From Mucilaginibacter arboris (GTDB lineage Bacteria; Bacteroidota; Bacteroidia; Sphingobacteriales; Sphingobacteriaceae): DNA of 64,000 bases. This document shows, in pieces, positions 56,201 through 64,000 of the stretch (within the stretch, counting starts at the first letter, position 1; every line of letters begins with the position of its first letter). The stretch is from assembly GCF_009754915.1 (NCBI RefSeq), contig NZ_WPIK01000010.1, positions 109,007 through 173,006 on the forward strand. Reading direction: 5' to 3'. The notes under the pieces are model-generated. The model worked only from the letters and a program-made list of their open reading frames with translations, did no database searches and was not told where the DNA came from. The position numbers and the translations under genes were made by a program.

Positions 56201-57268
56201 GCTGCCTAAACTTAATTGCTGATGTTCCAGTGCATCCAGGATTTCTGTTTTTCGTTGTTTGAGATAGGTGTTAAAAGTTGATGCTTCTTTTAGCACACTT
56301 TTTATAGGAAGTAAGTTTACACAATGTCCGGTCAGGCCATAATAACCACTTGCTGCCTGCCCGGCTGCCGGAAGCCCGAGCACTACTTCTTCCTGTCCGT
56401 TTATTTTATGCAGCAAAACTTCAAAAGCCGAAAGCAGTGTGACAACAAAACTACAACCTTTTTTAGCGCCTGTTTTTTTTATGGCCGAGGTAAGTTCAGG
56501 ACTTAATTTAAAATCGTCACGCTGACTTTTATAAGTTCGGGAAGCAGGCCGGGGATAATCTGTCGGTAATTCTGTAACAGGTATTTTTCCGTCAAATTGG
56601 TTTAACCAAAACTGTTTGGTTTGCTGATAAGCTTTGGATCCCGAAAACTGCAACTGTTCGTTAATGTAGTTGCTCATTTGCGGCACTTCCGTCAATTTGG
56701 GTTCTCGCCCTTGCTGGTAAGCAACGTAAAGTTTGCTTAAATCCTGTAACAGAATCCCTAACGACCAGCCATCACAAATAATATGGTGCGCACTAAACGT
56801 AAAATAATGTTCCTGCGGAGCAAGTTTGAAAAGCGTAGTACGAAACAGCGGACCGTTTTCTAAATCGTAAACCTGTTGGGCTTCCTGCTGCAAAAACTGT
56901 TTTATAAATACTTGCTGTTCTTGCTCTTTTTGATTGGATAAATCCTTGTAAATAAGATTTAAAGGATAGCTTCTGTAAATTAAAATTTCAGTTCCATCGC
57001 TTTTAAAATTACTGCGTAAAGATTGGTGCCGAAGGATCAAATCCTGTAAAGCAAGCTGCAGTGAGTTTTGGTCCAGGCAGCCTTTCACGTTTAAAGAAAC
57101 AGATTCGTTATAACAACGGTTGGCATCATCACCACCAAGCTTGCAGGAAAGCCAGATTTCTTCCTGCGGTTTTGCCAGGGGAATAGACAATTCAATTTCG
57201 GGCCCTGAAAAAGGATCGAAATCAACCGGTTCTAAATAGTAAGGTTCTGTAGCTGTGTTCAAATTCAA
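53222..57268 (-). CDS. Nonribosomal peptide synthetase: C-A-T-TE
   Basis: Terminal synthetase of 1348 aa. Condensation domain (about 20-460) with 'SAHHIICDGWSL' (HHxxxDG, about 158-168); adenylation domain (about 480-980) with 'YVLYTSGSTGKPKGV' and 'NKIDRQALP'; carrier with Ser in 'IGGHSLTAVK' (about 1032); thioesterase with Ser in 'AGYSLGGTIAY' (about 1162) and a late His in 'IPGDHNYIF'. The ten-residue adenylation code reads by eye as DILTFCMIYK, close to no code I know. The start is TTG inside a TTGA overlap with the upstream gene's stop, so translation is coupled. It adds one amino acid and releases the product. Confidence 0.92.
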   Translation of the reverse strand: MNLNTATEPYYLEPVDFDPFSGPEIELSIPLAKPQEEIWLSCKLGGDDANRCYNESVSLNVKGCLDQNSLQLALQDLILRHQSLRSNFKSDGTEILIYRSYPLNLIYKDLSNQKEQEQQVFIKQFLQQEAQQVYDLENGPLFRTTLFKLAPQEHYFTFSAHHIICDGWSLGILLQDLSKLYVAYQQGREPKLTEVPQMSNYINEQLQFSGSKAYQQTKQFWLNQFDGKIPVTELPTDYPRPASRTYKSQRDDFKLSPELTSAIKKTGAKKGCSFVVTLLSAFEVLLHKINGQEEVVLGLPAAGQAASGYYGLTGHCVNLLPIKSVLKEASTFNTYLKQRKTEILDALEHQQLSLGSLLKLLQFPRDPSRIPLAPIVFNMDMNMDDGVKFESLTHRLHYNPRAYETFEIFLNASGSEQELTLEWSYNTQLFKAGTIRWMMESFEMLLQVISQEPDRSISSISLPSKNVLSKQLKKWNNTFAVYPKEALPVLISQSLKKHAVKTSIHFHHTSITNGELLSKSNQLAALLLKKGIRQGDLVGVALDRSIEMVLTILAVMKTGAAYIPLDPTYPKERINYMLEDSEAKLLLVNQKYKGQFVSPAEEMLLEEILPQLNQFSAEEPNVEIKGSDLAYVLYTSGSTGKPKGVLIEHHNIVNLLNSIRKWPGISAEDRMLAISTISFDIAGLELFLPLICGAEMVLADTKTAKNGDELLKLIKAAKVSLIQATPATFRLLIASGWKEKLPVRIFCCGEALQPDLAKNLTTLCSGLWNMYGPTETTIYSTGKHINTDELITIGRPIDNTQIYILDEHLGLLPEGEIGEIFITGDGVARGYLNQPGLTATRFPDDIFSGVSGKKMYRTGDVGRFLSNGEIEFLGRADHQVKIRGHRVELGEIEARLSYQEHITQVVAIAREDQPGNQQLVAYVVAPHVKKYDEKQWIHQWKSALKEVLPPFMIPAQIVILPALPLTPNNKIDRQALPKPNALPGTAVPTETISGFIAPRTDVEKLVSDIWCEVLGLPAISIYDNFFEIGGHSLTAVKIMNLLEKETGQRLPLASLFESSTIESLSLLLQMDGKSITWDSLVPIRPKGSKAPLYMVHGAGLNVLLFNTLATYMDPDQPVYGLQAKGLNGIDEPLDKLEDIAAHYVSEIIKHNPNGPYMLAGYSLGGTIAYEMAKQLQELGKEVKMLALFDSYADQTKYIHPLPVRLLHKIWNYNCRFLYTFVLLAKNPVSTYKYKTLMIKRKVTKFYWKINPAKGKDQVGFFGYANEIDRMNQNAAAHYHITPYNGTIDLFRAKVRTYYMEDPKYLGWDKFALKGVRIHEIPGDHNYIFAPPNDKEFAQVLQNCLNQSA

Positions 57269-60200
57269 TTATTTTGTTTAACCTGCAAAAATTTGTCTTT
57301 ATGTTCCGGGTGTGCTATAAACCAGGCCGTGTTTCCATTTTTATCTTTTCCAAGCCTTGCACCCGGAATTGGCGGTGCTTCTTTTACCATACTTTTTTGC
57401 AGTTGGTTCCTGGTTTCGTTAAATCCTAAAAAACCTGCTGCCGCCAGTTCTAATGCACTTTCTTCAAAAATTTTAGCTATGCGGTTTACTTCTTCCTTTG
57501 TATGTGCCTGGGTTAAAAAACAAGGAAAATTATCCCAGATATGGATTCCTTTCATTCGCATCAGGGTAAACAGCAGTTCGTTATGTTTGTATTCGTGTTT
57601 AAATTTAATCTTCCATAAAGAACCAAAACTTGCAATGTAGATGGGCAACTGATGTTCGTTACAAGTTTTGTTCATTGCTTCTGCCAGCCTGCTGGTTTCG
57701 GCATTGATCTTTTTTTGTAAGTCCGGGCCTTGTTCTTTTAAGTAGTTTAAAGTGGCTTTAGTAGCAGCCAGCGTTAGCGGATGGCGTACAAAAGTTCCGG
57801 CAAAATAAGTAACGCCGGCTTCGGGTGTAGAATCGTCTCCGTATTGCCAGAAACCTCCGTCAAGCGCATCCATTAAAAGTTTTTTGCCTGCAATTACACC
57901 AATTGATAATCCGCCGCCAATTACTTTTCCATACGTTCCCAAATCTGCTTTTATGCCAAACAAAGCCTGCGCGCCGCCCGGATGCATCCGGAAACCGGTA
58001 ATTACCTCATCAAAAATTAATGGCGTGCCTGCTTCTTCGGTAATTTGCCGTAGTTCTTTTAAAAATTCTATTGGCTGAAATTCCGGCCTTCGGCTTTGTA
58101 CCGGTTCTACCAAAACAGCAGCCAGTTCGTGTACCCTTTCTTTAATAATTTTTAAAGATTCATCTGTTCCGTAATCCAGGATCAGCATGTTTTGAACTGC
58201 TTCCGGCATAATTCCTGGTGCTGCCGGAAAAGACTTCAGTTTTTTTGTTCCGCGAACAATTACTTCATCAACAATCCCATGATAAGAACCCGAAAAAGCA
58301 ACAATGAGCGGGCGGCCTGTAACGGTCCGGGCAATACGCATCGCACCTAAAACAGCTTCAGAACCGGTATTGCATAAAGCAGCACGATCTGCACCGGTAA
58401 ATTCGCAAATAAGCTGGCTTACTTCTCCTGCAAGTTGATGTTGCGGACCGATTTCATATCCGTTTTCTAATTGTTCCTGTAAAGCTTTTTTGACGAAATC
58501 AGGCTGATAACCTAAAAAATTACTGCCGAAACCATTCAAAGCATCAATATACTCATTGCCATCTACATCCCATAAATGGCTACCTTTGGATTTATTAACT
58601 ACAAGTGGATAAACAATTTCTTTAGTAGCAGGACTAAACCCGGAAACAACACGCGGATCGGCCATAAAAGCACGGTTTTCCTGAGCTTGGGCTTTACTTT
58701 TTGCTGTTTTTTGATTGTATTGTTTGATGAGGTTCTTTAAAAAATCCCGTTGCAGCACACTAAGTTCTTCTTTTTCTTTTTGGATGCGTGCCGTTGCGCC
58801 AAATGGTTTTTTAATTTCTGCTGCTTCTTCTGCAGATAATTGCAGCTCAACAGGTTTCTGTTCCGCAGCAACAAATACTTCTTTTATCCCTGTTTTTTTA
58901 TCATCCTGCAATAAATTTATTTGCTGGGAAATCAGTTGGATTTGCTGAGCTAATAAGTTTAAAACAGAATTGTCCTGGCCAGAATTTGTGGATTGAATTG
59001 GAACAGAAAAACTTGGCATCTGCTGAACTACTTCTTCCTGAAAAGCTTCTTTTGGCAGCTTTGTTTCTAAATAGGCAGCCAGTAATTCTATCGTATCAAA
59101 CTGCTCGTTCAGATTACGGAAAGAAACAGGTACATTAAATTTTTTAGTTAATGAAAGCGAGATTTGTGTAAGCAAAAGCGAATCAAAGCCCATTTCTATA
59201 AATGTGCAATCCGGCTGCATTTCCTGCAGTTCAATTCCCGAAGCATCATAAAGAATGGTTTTAATTTGTTCTGATAACTTATTTATTTTCATTACTTTAG
59301 GTTGTTCAGGTTGAATTTTTTGTGCTTTAATATTTTCCTGTTGTAATAATGGCCCAGCATCAGTTTTAAATGCTGTAGAAATTGGGTTTGCCCAGCACTT
59401 TTTATAATCGTAAGCGTAAGGCGGAAGCTGGAGCTTTCTTCTGATTTGCCCGCTGTAAAAGGCTTTCCAATCTGGTTTAAAACCTTCTGCCCATAATTGT
59501 CCAAGCACTTTCAGCATTCCGGCGTATACAGATTCTTTTTCTCCGGTTGGTGCTACTGCACTGGCAAACATTGCATTTTTGTTTACACATTGCTGCCGAA
59601 CTAAAGGCGCTAAAGCATTGCCGGGACCAACGCCAATCAGGAAGTTATGCTGATCAATGAGCAAAGTATCTACAGCATCAGCAAATAAAACCGTATTGCG
59701 GATATGAGCCGACCAGTAACCTGCAGATGTTGCTTCTTCCGGTTTAAGCCAGGTTCCGGTAACGGTAGAAACTATTGGTGTTTTAGGAGGATTTAAAGCG
59801 ATGGTTTTTACCACTGCTTCAAACGGTTTCAGGATCGGATTCATCAAGGCAGAGTGGAAAGCATGTTTGTTTTCCAGCAATCGGCCCGGAATTTCCTGCT
59901 CATTTAATTGGGTGCTAAAAGAAGCAATAGCTTCATCTTCCCCAGATACAACCATAATATCCCGGCTGTTAACTGCTGCGATAGATAGGCTTGCTGGTAA
60001 AATTTTTTCCAGTTTTTGTTGGGAGATTTTGACCGCAAGCATACTTCCGCCAGGCAAAACCTGCATTAGTTTACAACGTGCAACTACTAATTTTAAGGCA
60101 TCTTCCAGGCTAAAAACCCCTGCTAAATGTGCTGCCATAAACTCGCCCAAACTGTGCCCGGCTACACTTTCAGGCTGCAATCCCCAGCTTAACCATAATT

Positions 60201-63200
60201 TAGCCATTGCATATTGCATGGTAAAAACAGCAGGCTGGGCATATAAAGTTTGTTTTAGTTTTTCTGCGGAGGCAGGGCCGGAAGAATCAGGATAAATAAT
60301 ATTTCGGATATCTTCGCCTAATTCCTGTTTCAGCCAAATGGCGCATTCATCAACTGCATCCCGGAAAACACTTTCCTGCTGATATAATTCCAGGTTCATG
60401 TTAACAGATTGAGAACCTTGTCCCGGAAACAGAAATGCTACTTTTAACCGGTTATTTTGAAGGTTTTTTTGTGCAGGTTTTACAGCTGCGAGTTCCAGTT
60501 TCTCCTGCAAATCCTGTACATCAGAAACAACTAAAAAATCACGGAAATTAAAATCCTGCCGGGTATGATGAAGCGTGTAAGCAATATCTGCAGCAGCAGT
60601 TTCCGGATACTTATCGATATAATCAATTAAACTTTTTGTATAATTTTGTAAACTGTCTTCTGTTTTGGCCGACCAAGTGATTAAACAAGCTGGTTTTGGT
60701 GCTGTTTCTTCAATTGGCGTTTGCAGATATTCCTGCATAATTACATGCACATTTGTTCCGCCAACACCAAAAGAACTTATGCCTGCAAAGCGTGCTTCTT
60801 TTACCTGCCAATTTTTTAATTCTGTATTTACAAAAAACGGACTATGCTCAAAATCGATATTCGGGTTAGGCCGATTATAATTAATAGAAGCCGGAATTTG
60901 CTGATAATGCAAAGCCAAAGCAGTTTTGATAAACCCAGCAACGCCGGCAGCCGCCGTTAAATGGCCAAAATTGCTTTTTACAGAACCAATTGCACAAAAT
61001 TGCAGATCAGTTTGCTTTCCGAAAGCCAGTTTTAAACCTTCTATTTCTATCGGATCGCCAATTGGCGTTGCTGTTCCGTGTGTTTCAATATAGGAAATAG
61101 AAGCTGCGTCAACTTGTGCATTGGCCAATGCCATTGCAATTGCATTTGCCTGTCCTTCTGCACTTGGTGCTGTAAAACTGCTTTTGCCGGAGCCATCGTT
61201 ATTTACGCCTGCTCCTTTTAGCACTGCAAAAATAGTATCGCCGTCACGCTCTGCATCTTCCAGGCTTTTTAAAAGTACCACGCCTGCGCCATCGCTAAAA
61301 ACGGTTCCCTGTGCGTTAGCATCAAAAGGGCGACAATGTCCGTCTTTGCTAAACATCGCGCCTTCCTGATATAAACTTCCGCTTTTTAAAGGAGAAGTTA
61401 TGGCAGATGCTCCGGCTACAGCAACAGAACATTGACCATTTCGGATACTTTCTGCTGCCTGTGTTATCGCTAACAAACCAGTAGAACAGGCAGCATAAAC
61501 GCTAACTGCCGGTCCTTTTAAATTCAGTTCGTAAGCGGTCCTGCTGGCAATGTAATCTTTTTCGTTCAAAGCCATTACCTGGAAAGTGCCTACATTTTCA
61601 ACCTTTTCTGTATTTGTAAATACGTTATTTTGATAATAGCTGTTGTTTCCTGATCCTGCAAAAACACCAGTTGTTCCTGAAAATTTTTCCGGCAAATGTC
61701 CGGTTGTTTCCAGCACTTCGCGCGCTAATTCCAGGAAAACCCTTTGTTGCGGGTCCATCAATTCAGCAGCTTTTGGGTTGATGCCAAAAAAGGAAGCATC
61801 AAACTCATCAGCATGATCAATTAAACCTCTGGCTTTAACATAATCAGGATTATTTTTTAAAGTTGAAGGAATAGCCGGATCGAGTTCATCATCCGTAAAA
61901 AAACTGGTGGTTTCTTTGCCGTTTTTCAGAATCTCCCAAAACTCACCTATATTGTTTGCCCCGGGAAAACGGCAAGCCATTCCAATTACAGCAACCTCCC
62001 GGCCAATGCTTCTTTTACCGGTGTTTTTTTGTGTTATGATGGAAGTATCTCCACCTGAAAAATATTTAGCAATGCCGCTGATGGTTGGAAATTGATAAAG
62101 TTTTGCTACCGGCAACTGGTATTGCCATTGCTCTTTTAAAGCAGCAATGCTTTTTAAAGCCAGTAACGAGTTTCCGCCAAGTTCAAAAAAGCTATCTTCT
62201 GTGCCTATTTCGTTCAGTTGTAATAAAGCTTCCCAGTTGGCTGCAATTCTTTTTTCGGTTTCTGTTGAAGGTGCTTTGTAAAATGATGTTAGTTCCGGCC
62301 GTTTAAAATCTGGTTTTGGCAAAAGCTTTTTATCAACTTTACCGCTGCTGGTAAATGGTAGTTCTTTTAGCCAGATAAAAGCAGCAGGCATCATGTAATC
62401 AGGAAGTTTTTGGGCTATGATTTGCCTTAAAACTGTTGTATCCTGCTGGTTTCCGGAAGCAACCAGATAAGCAACTAACCTGGTTAAACCCGGAACATCT
62501 TCCCACGCAACCACAACCGATTGTTTAACTGCTGCTGATTGGTTAAGCAGTGTTTCTATTTCTCCCGGCTCAATCCGGTAACCTCTAATTTTTATCTGAT
62601 GGTCTATCCGTCCCAAAAACTCAATCTCTTTGTTCGGCTGAATTCTGGCCAGGTCGCCGGTACGGTAAATGCGCAATGCTTCTTTTACCGGATGATTTAT
62701 GATTGGAAATTTTTCCTGATTAAGTTCTGGCTGATTGAGATAACCTTCTGCAATGCATTTTCCACTTAAACAAAGTTCGCCAGTTTCGCCATCTGCAACT
62801 TGATTTAATTCTTCATCCAGAATCAAAACTTCTACCTCGTCAATAGCTGTTCCGATAGAAGGTAAAGAAGGCCAGTTTTGCGGATCTTCGGCTAACTTTA
62901 ATTGTGTTACCACGTGGCATTCTGTTGGCCCGTACTGGTTAAACAAAACACAGCCGGGCAAAGAGTTAAAAAACTGCCTGATTTGCGGCGTAATTTTTAA
63001 CTGTTCTCCGGCAGTCATCACTTCCTGTAAAAAAGGCGGAAAAATTTTGCCGGAAACCGCAGCTTCCGTTAAATATTGTAAAGCAACAAAAGGTAAAAAC
63101 AGACGGTTTATTTGCTTGTCCTGAAGGAATTGCAACAGTAAATTTGGATTAAGCCGTTCGTTATCTGTCAACAGCACTAAATGCCCGCCAGTACAAAGCG

Positions 63201-63807
63201 TAGCAAAAATCTCCTGAAAAGAAACATCAAAACTTAAAGGCGCAAATTGTAAAGTACGTGAATCTTCCGCGGCAACCGAATGCTGTTTTTGCCAGGTAAT
63301 TAAATTAACCAGCGAAGCGTGGCCCATACAAACACCTTTTGGCGCACCGGTAGAACCGGAAGTGTAAAGCACATAAGCTAAATCGCCGGGATTAATATCA
63401 GATAAGTTTACTGCCGATTTTTCTTCGGGCTGAATAGAACGAAGCCCGAGTTTTTCAAAAAAACCTTTTTCATTTTTTGGTGCCAGGCAAAACTGTGTTC
63501 CCGAATCTGAGACAAGTTGTTGTAACCTGTCTTTTGGGTAATTCGGATCTAAAGGCAAATAGGCTTTTCCGGCTTTTAAAATAGCCAGAACACCAACAAT
63601 CATTTCCAGCGAACGGGTAGTGCTGATGGAAATGAGGCCGGAAGAAAATGCCTGCTCAGCTATAAAGCCTGCCAGCAAATTAGACGATTCCTCTAATTGC
63701 TGATAGGTAAGCTGTTTGCCAGCCATAGAAACAGCAACTGCATTTGGTGTTTGTTGTACTTGTTGCTGAAAAAGCTGATGAATAAAATGAATATTTTTAT
63801 AACCCAT
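57265..63807 (-). CDS. Hybrid NRPS-PKS with aminotransferase: A-T-KS-AT-ACP-AMT
   Basis: Starter synthetase of 2180 aa. Adenylation (about 10-500) with 'YVLYTSGSTGAPKG' and 'GKVDKKLLP'; carrier Ser in 'LGGNSLLALK' (about 543); ketosynthase (about 602-1030) with Cys in 'YAACSTGLLAI' (about 774), His in 'YIETHGTATP' and 'SNFGHLTAAAG'; acyltransferase with 'PGQGSQ', 'GHSLGEF' (Ser about 1219) and malonyl-type 'HAFHS'; ACP Ser in 'MGFDSLLL' (about 1543); class-III PLP aminotransferase (about 1700-2130) with 'LIFDEVITGFR' and Lys in 'TYGKVIGGG' (about 1961). The adenylation code reads DVQVMAQVVK, nearest to proline codes such as DVQLIAHVVK. The AMT should turn the beta-keto group into a beta-amine, as in MycA of mycosubtilin. 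Confidence 0.93.
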   Translation of the reverse strand: MGYKNIHFIHQLFQQQVQQTPNAVAVSMAGKQLTYQQLEESSNLLAGFIAEQAFSSGLISISTTRSLEMIVGVLAILKAGKAYLPLDPNYPKDRLQQLVSDSGTQFCLAPKNEKGFFEKLGLRSIQPEEKSAVNLSDINPGDLAYVLYTSGSTGAPKGVCMGHASLVNLITWQKQHSVAAEDSRTLQFAPLSFDVSFQEIFATLCTGGHLVLLTDNERLNPNLLLQFLQDKQINRLFLPFVALQYLTEAAVSGKIFPPFLQEVMTAGEQLKITPQIRQFFNSLPGCVLFNQYGPTECHVVTQLKLAEDPQNWPSLPSIGTAIDEVEVLILDEELNQVADGETGELCLSGKCIAEGYLNQPELNQEKFPIINHPVKEALRIYRTGDLARIQPNKEIEFLGRIDHQIKIRGYRIEPGEIETLLNQSAAVKQSVVVAWEDVPGLTRLVAYLVASGNQQDTTVLRQIIAQKLPDYMMPAAFIWLKELPFTSSGKVDKKLLPKPDFKRPELTSFYKAPSTETEKRIAANWEALLQLNEIGTEDSFFELGGNSLLALKSIAALKEQWQYQLPVAKLYQFPTISGIAKYFSGGDTSIITQKNTGKRSIGREVAVIGMACRFPGANNIGEFWEILKNGKETTSFFTDDELDPAIPSTLKNNPDYVKARGLIDHADEFDASFFGINPKAAELMDPQQRVFLELAREVLETTGHLPEKFSGTTGVFAGSGNNSYYQNNVFTNTEKVENVGTFQVMALNEKDYIASRTAYELNLKGPAVSVYAACSTGLLAITQAAESIRNGQCSVAVAGASAITSPLKSGSLYQEGAMFSKDGHCRPFDANAQGTVFSDGAGVVLLKSLEDAERDGDTIFAVLKGAGVNNDGSGKSSFTAPSAEGQANAIAMALANAQVDAASISYIETHGTATPIGDPIEIEGLKLAFGKQTDLQFCAIGSVKSNFGHLTAAAGVAGFIKTALALHYQQIPASINYNRPNPNIDFEHSPFFVNTELKNWQVKEARFAGISSFGVGGTNVHVIMQEYLQTPIEETAPKPACLITWSAKTEDSLQNYTKSLIDYIDKYPETAAADIAYTLHHTRQDFNFRDFLVVSDVQDLQEKLELAAVKPAQKNLQNNRLKVAFLFPGQGSQSVNMNLELYQQESVFRDAVDECAIWLKQELGEDIRNIIYPDSSGPASAEKLKQTLYAQPAVFTMQYAMAKLWLSWGLQPESVAGHSLGEFMAAHLAGVFSLEDALKLVVARCKLMQVLPGGSMLAVKISQQKLEKILPASLSIAAVNSRDIMVVSGEDEAIASFSTQLNEQEIPGRLLENKHAFHSALMNPILKPFEAVVKTIALNPPKTPIVSTVTGTWLKPEEATSAGYWSAHIRNTVLFADAVDTLLIDQHNFLIGVGPGNALAPLVRQQCVNKNAMFASAVAPTGEKESVYAGMLKVLGQLWAEGFKPDWKAFYSGQIRRKLQLPPYAYDYKKCWANPISTAFKTDAGPLLQQENIKAQKIQPEQPKVMKINKLSEQIKTILYDASGIELQEMQPDCTFIEMGFDSLLLTQISLSLTKKFNVPVSFRNLNEQFDTIELLAAYLETKLPKEAFQEEVVQQMPSFSVPIQSTNSGQDNSVLNLLAQQIQLISQQINLLQDDKKTGIKEVFVAAEQKPVELQLSAEEAAEIKKPFGATARIQKEKEELSVLQRDFLKNLIKQYNQKTAKSKAQAQENRAFMADPRVVSGFSPATKEIVYPLVVNKSKGSHLWDVDGNEYIDALNGFGSNFLGYQPDFVKKALQEQLENGYEIGPQHQLAGEVSQLICEFTGADRAALCNTGSEAVLGAMRIARTVTGRPLIVAFSGSYHGIVDEVIVRGTKKLKSFPAAPGIMPEAVQNMLILDYGTDESLKIIKERVHELAAVLVEPVQSRRPEFQPIEFLKELRQITEEAGTPLIFDEVITGFRMHPGGAQALFGIKADLGTYGKVIGGGLSIGVIAGKKLLMDALDGGFWQYGDDSTPEAGVTYFAGTFVRHPLTLAATKATLNYLKEQGPDLQKKINAETSRLAEAMNKTCNEHQLPIYIASFGSLWKIKFKHEYKHNELLFTLMRMKGIHIWDNFPCFLTQAHTKEEVNRIAKIFEESALELAAAGFLGFNETRNQLQKSMVKEAPPIPGARLGKDKNGNTAWFIAHPEHKDKFLQVKQNN

Positions 63808-64000
63808 AATTGCTATAGCGAAATTATTGCTTTGCCGGCCATGCTATTTAGTTTTCAACTAATGCACCTATAGGTTTTCTTATACGTACAGCTTCTTTTT
63901 TTGGTTATTATTTTTAGTTGGATATTGTTGAGGGAAACATTTAAACATTGAGGTTGTTTAAACTTATTTAGGGGGAAATTAGGTTTCCAATAAAAGCTGA
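63808..64000 (-). other. Upstream region of the NRPS-PKS operon
   Basis: AT-rich 193 bp to the window edge. TAATTTCG on the minus strand (near 63819-63826) is one mismatch from a -7 box, but no -33 element at proper spacing is seen. Any regulator of the cluster would lie beyond the window. Confidence 0.3.

Overview
The window looks like a chromosomal segment of a Bacteroidota bacterium, probably in the Sphingobacteriales/Chitinophagales. Support comes from AT-rich DNA, starts without clear Shine-Dalgarno sequences, -7 boxes of the TAnnTTTG type, and gene families typical of that phylum: gluconate_2-dh3 subunits, DUF1080 hydrolase, Tat-exported Gfo/Idh/MocA oxidoreductases, PAS kinases and a GH51 arabinofuranosidase. 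The species cannot be named from the sequence alone.

Layout: (1) Bases 1-16157 are a long rightward cluster for periplasmic oxidation and handling of sugars. It holds two GMC dehydrogenase/small-subunit pairs, a cytochrome c lipoprotein, two Gfo/Idh/MocA enzymes, four TIM-barrel sugar isomerases, a DUF1080 hydrolase, a NIPSNAP protein, an MFS permease and a TolB-like propeller; a convergent esterase follows. This fits a 3-keto-glycoside type pathway. (2) Bases 17395-26175 hold response regulators, a small SSB, a GlcG/HbpS-like protein, two PAS histidine kinases, a VOC protein and a CDGSH protein. (3) A GH51 arabinofuranosidase lies at 26249-28237. (4) Bases 28.3-40.7 kb are an accessory island: a type III restriction-modification operon with a SIR2-family gene between mod and res (30836-37284), bracketed by composite repeats in opposite orientations. 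It also contains a 21-bp tandem repeat, two 191-bp hairpin-rich direct repeats, and two adjacent degenerate tRNA-like sequences (Arg TCT, Thr CGT). (5) Bases 40.8-53.1 kb hold a VOC protein, a lipoprotein, an MtfA-like peptidase, a sensory block (response regulator-kinase, 1201-aa hybrid kinase, CheR) and a PaoABC-like molybdenum aldehyde oxidoreductase. (6) Bases 53222-63807 are a two-gene leftward NRPS-PKS assembly line: A-T-KS-AT-ACP-aminotransferase, then C-A-T-TE.

The most unusual window-wide feature is a 12-bp word, ATGCTTCTTTTA, usually followed about 5 nt later by TAAAA. I count 28 exact copies: 24 in non-coding gaps (12 on each strand) and 4 inside genes. Well under one copy is expected by chance. 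Copies form inverted pairs in two gaps between convergent genes, as DNA-uptake sequences do in Neisseria and Pasteurellaceae, although a REP-like repeat or a regulator site is also possible. The strongest candidate new systems are this repeat, the mod-SIR2-res operon and the NRPS-PKS line.
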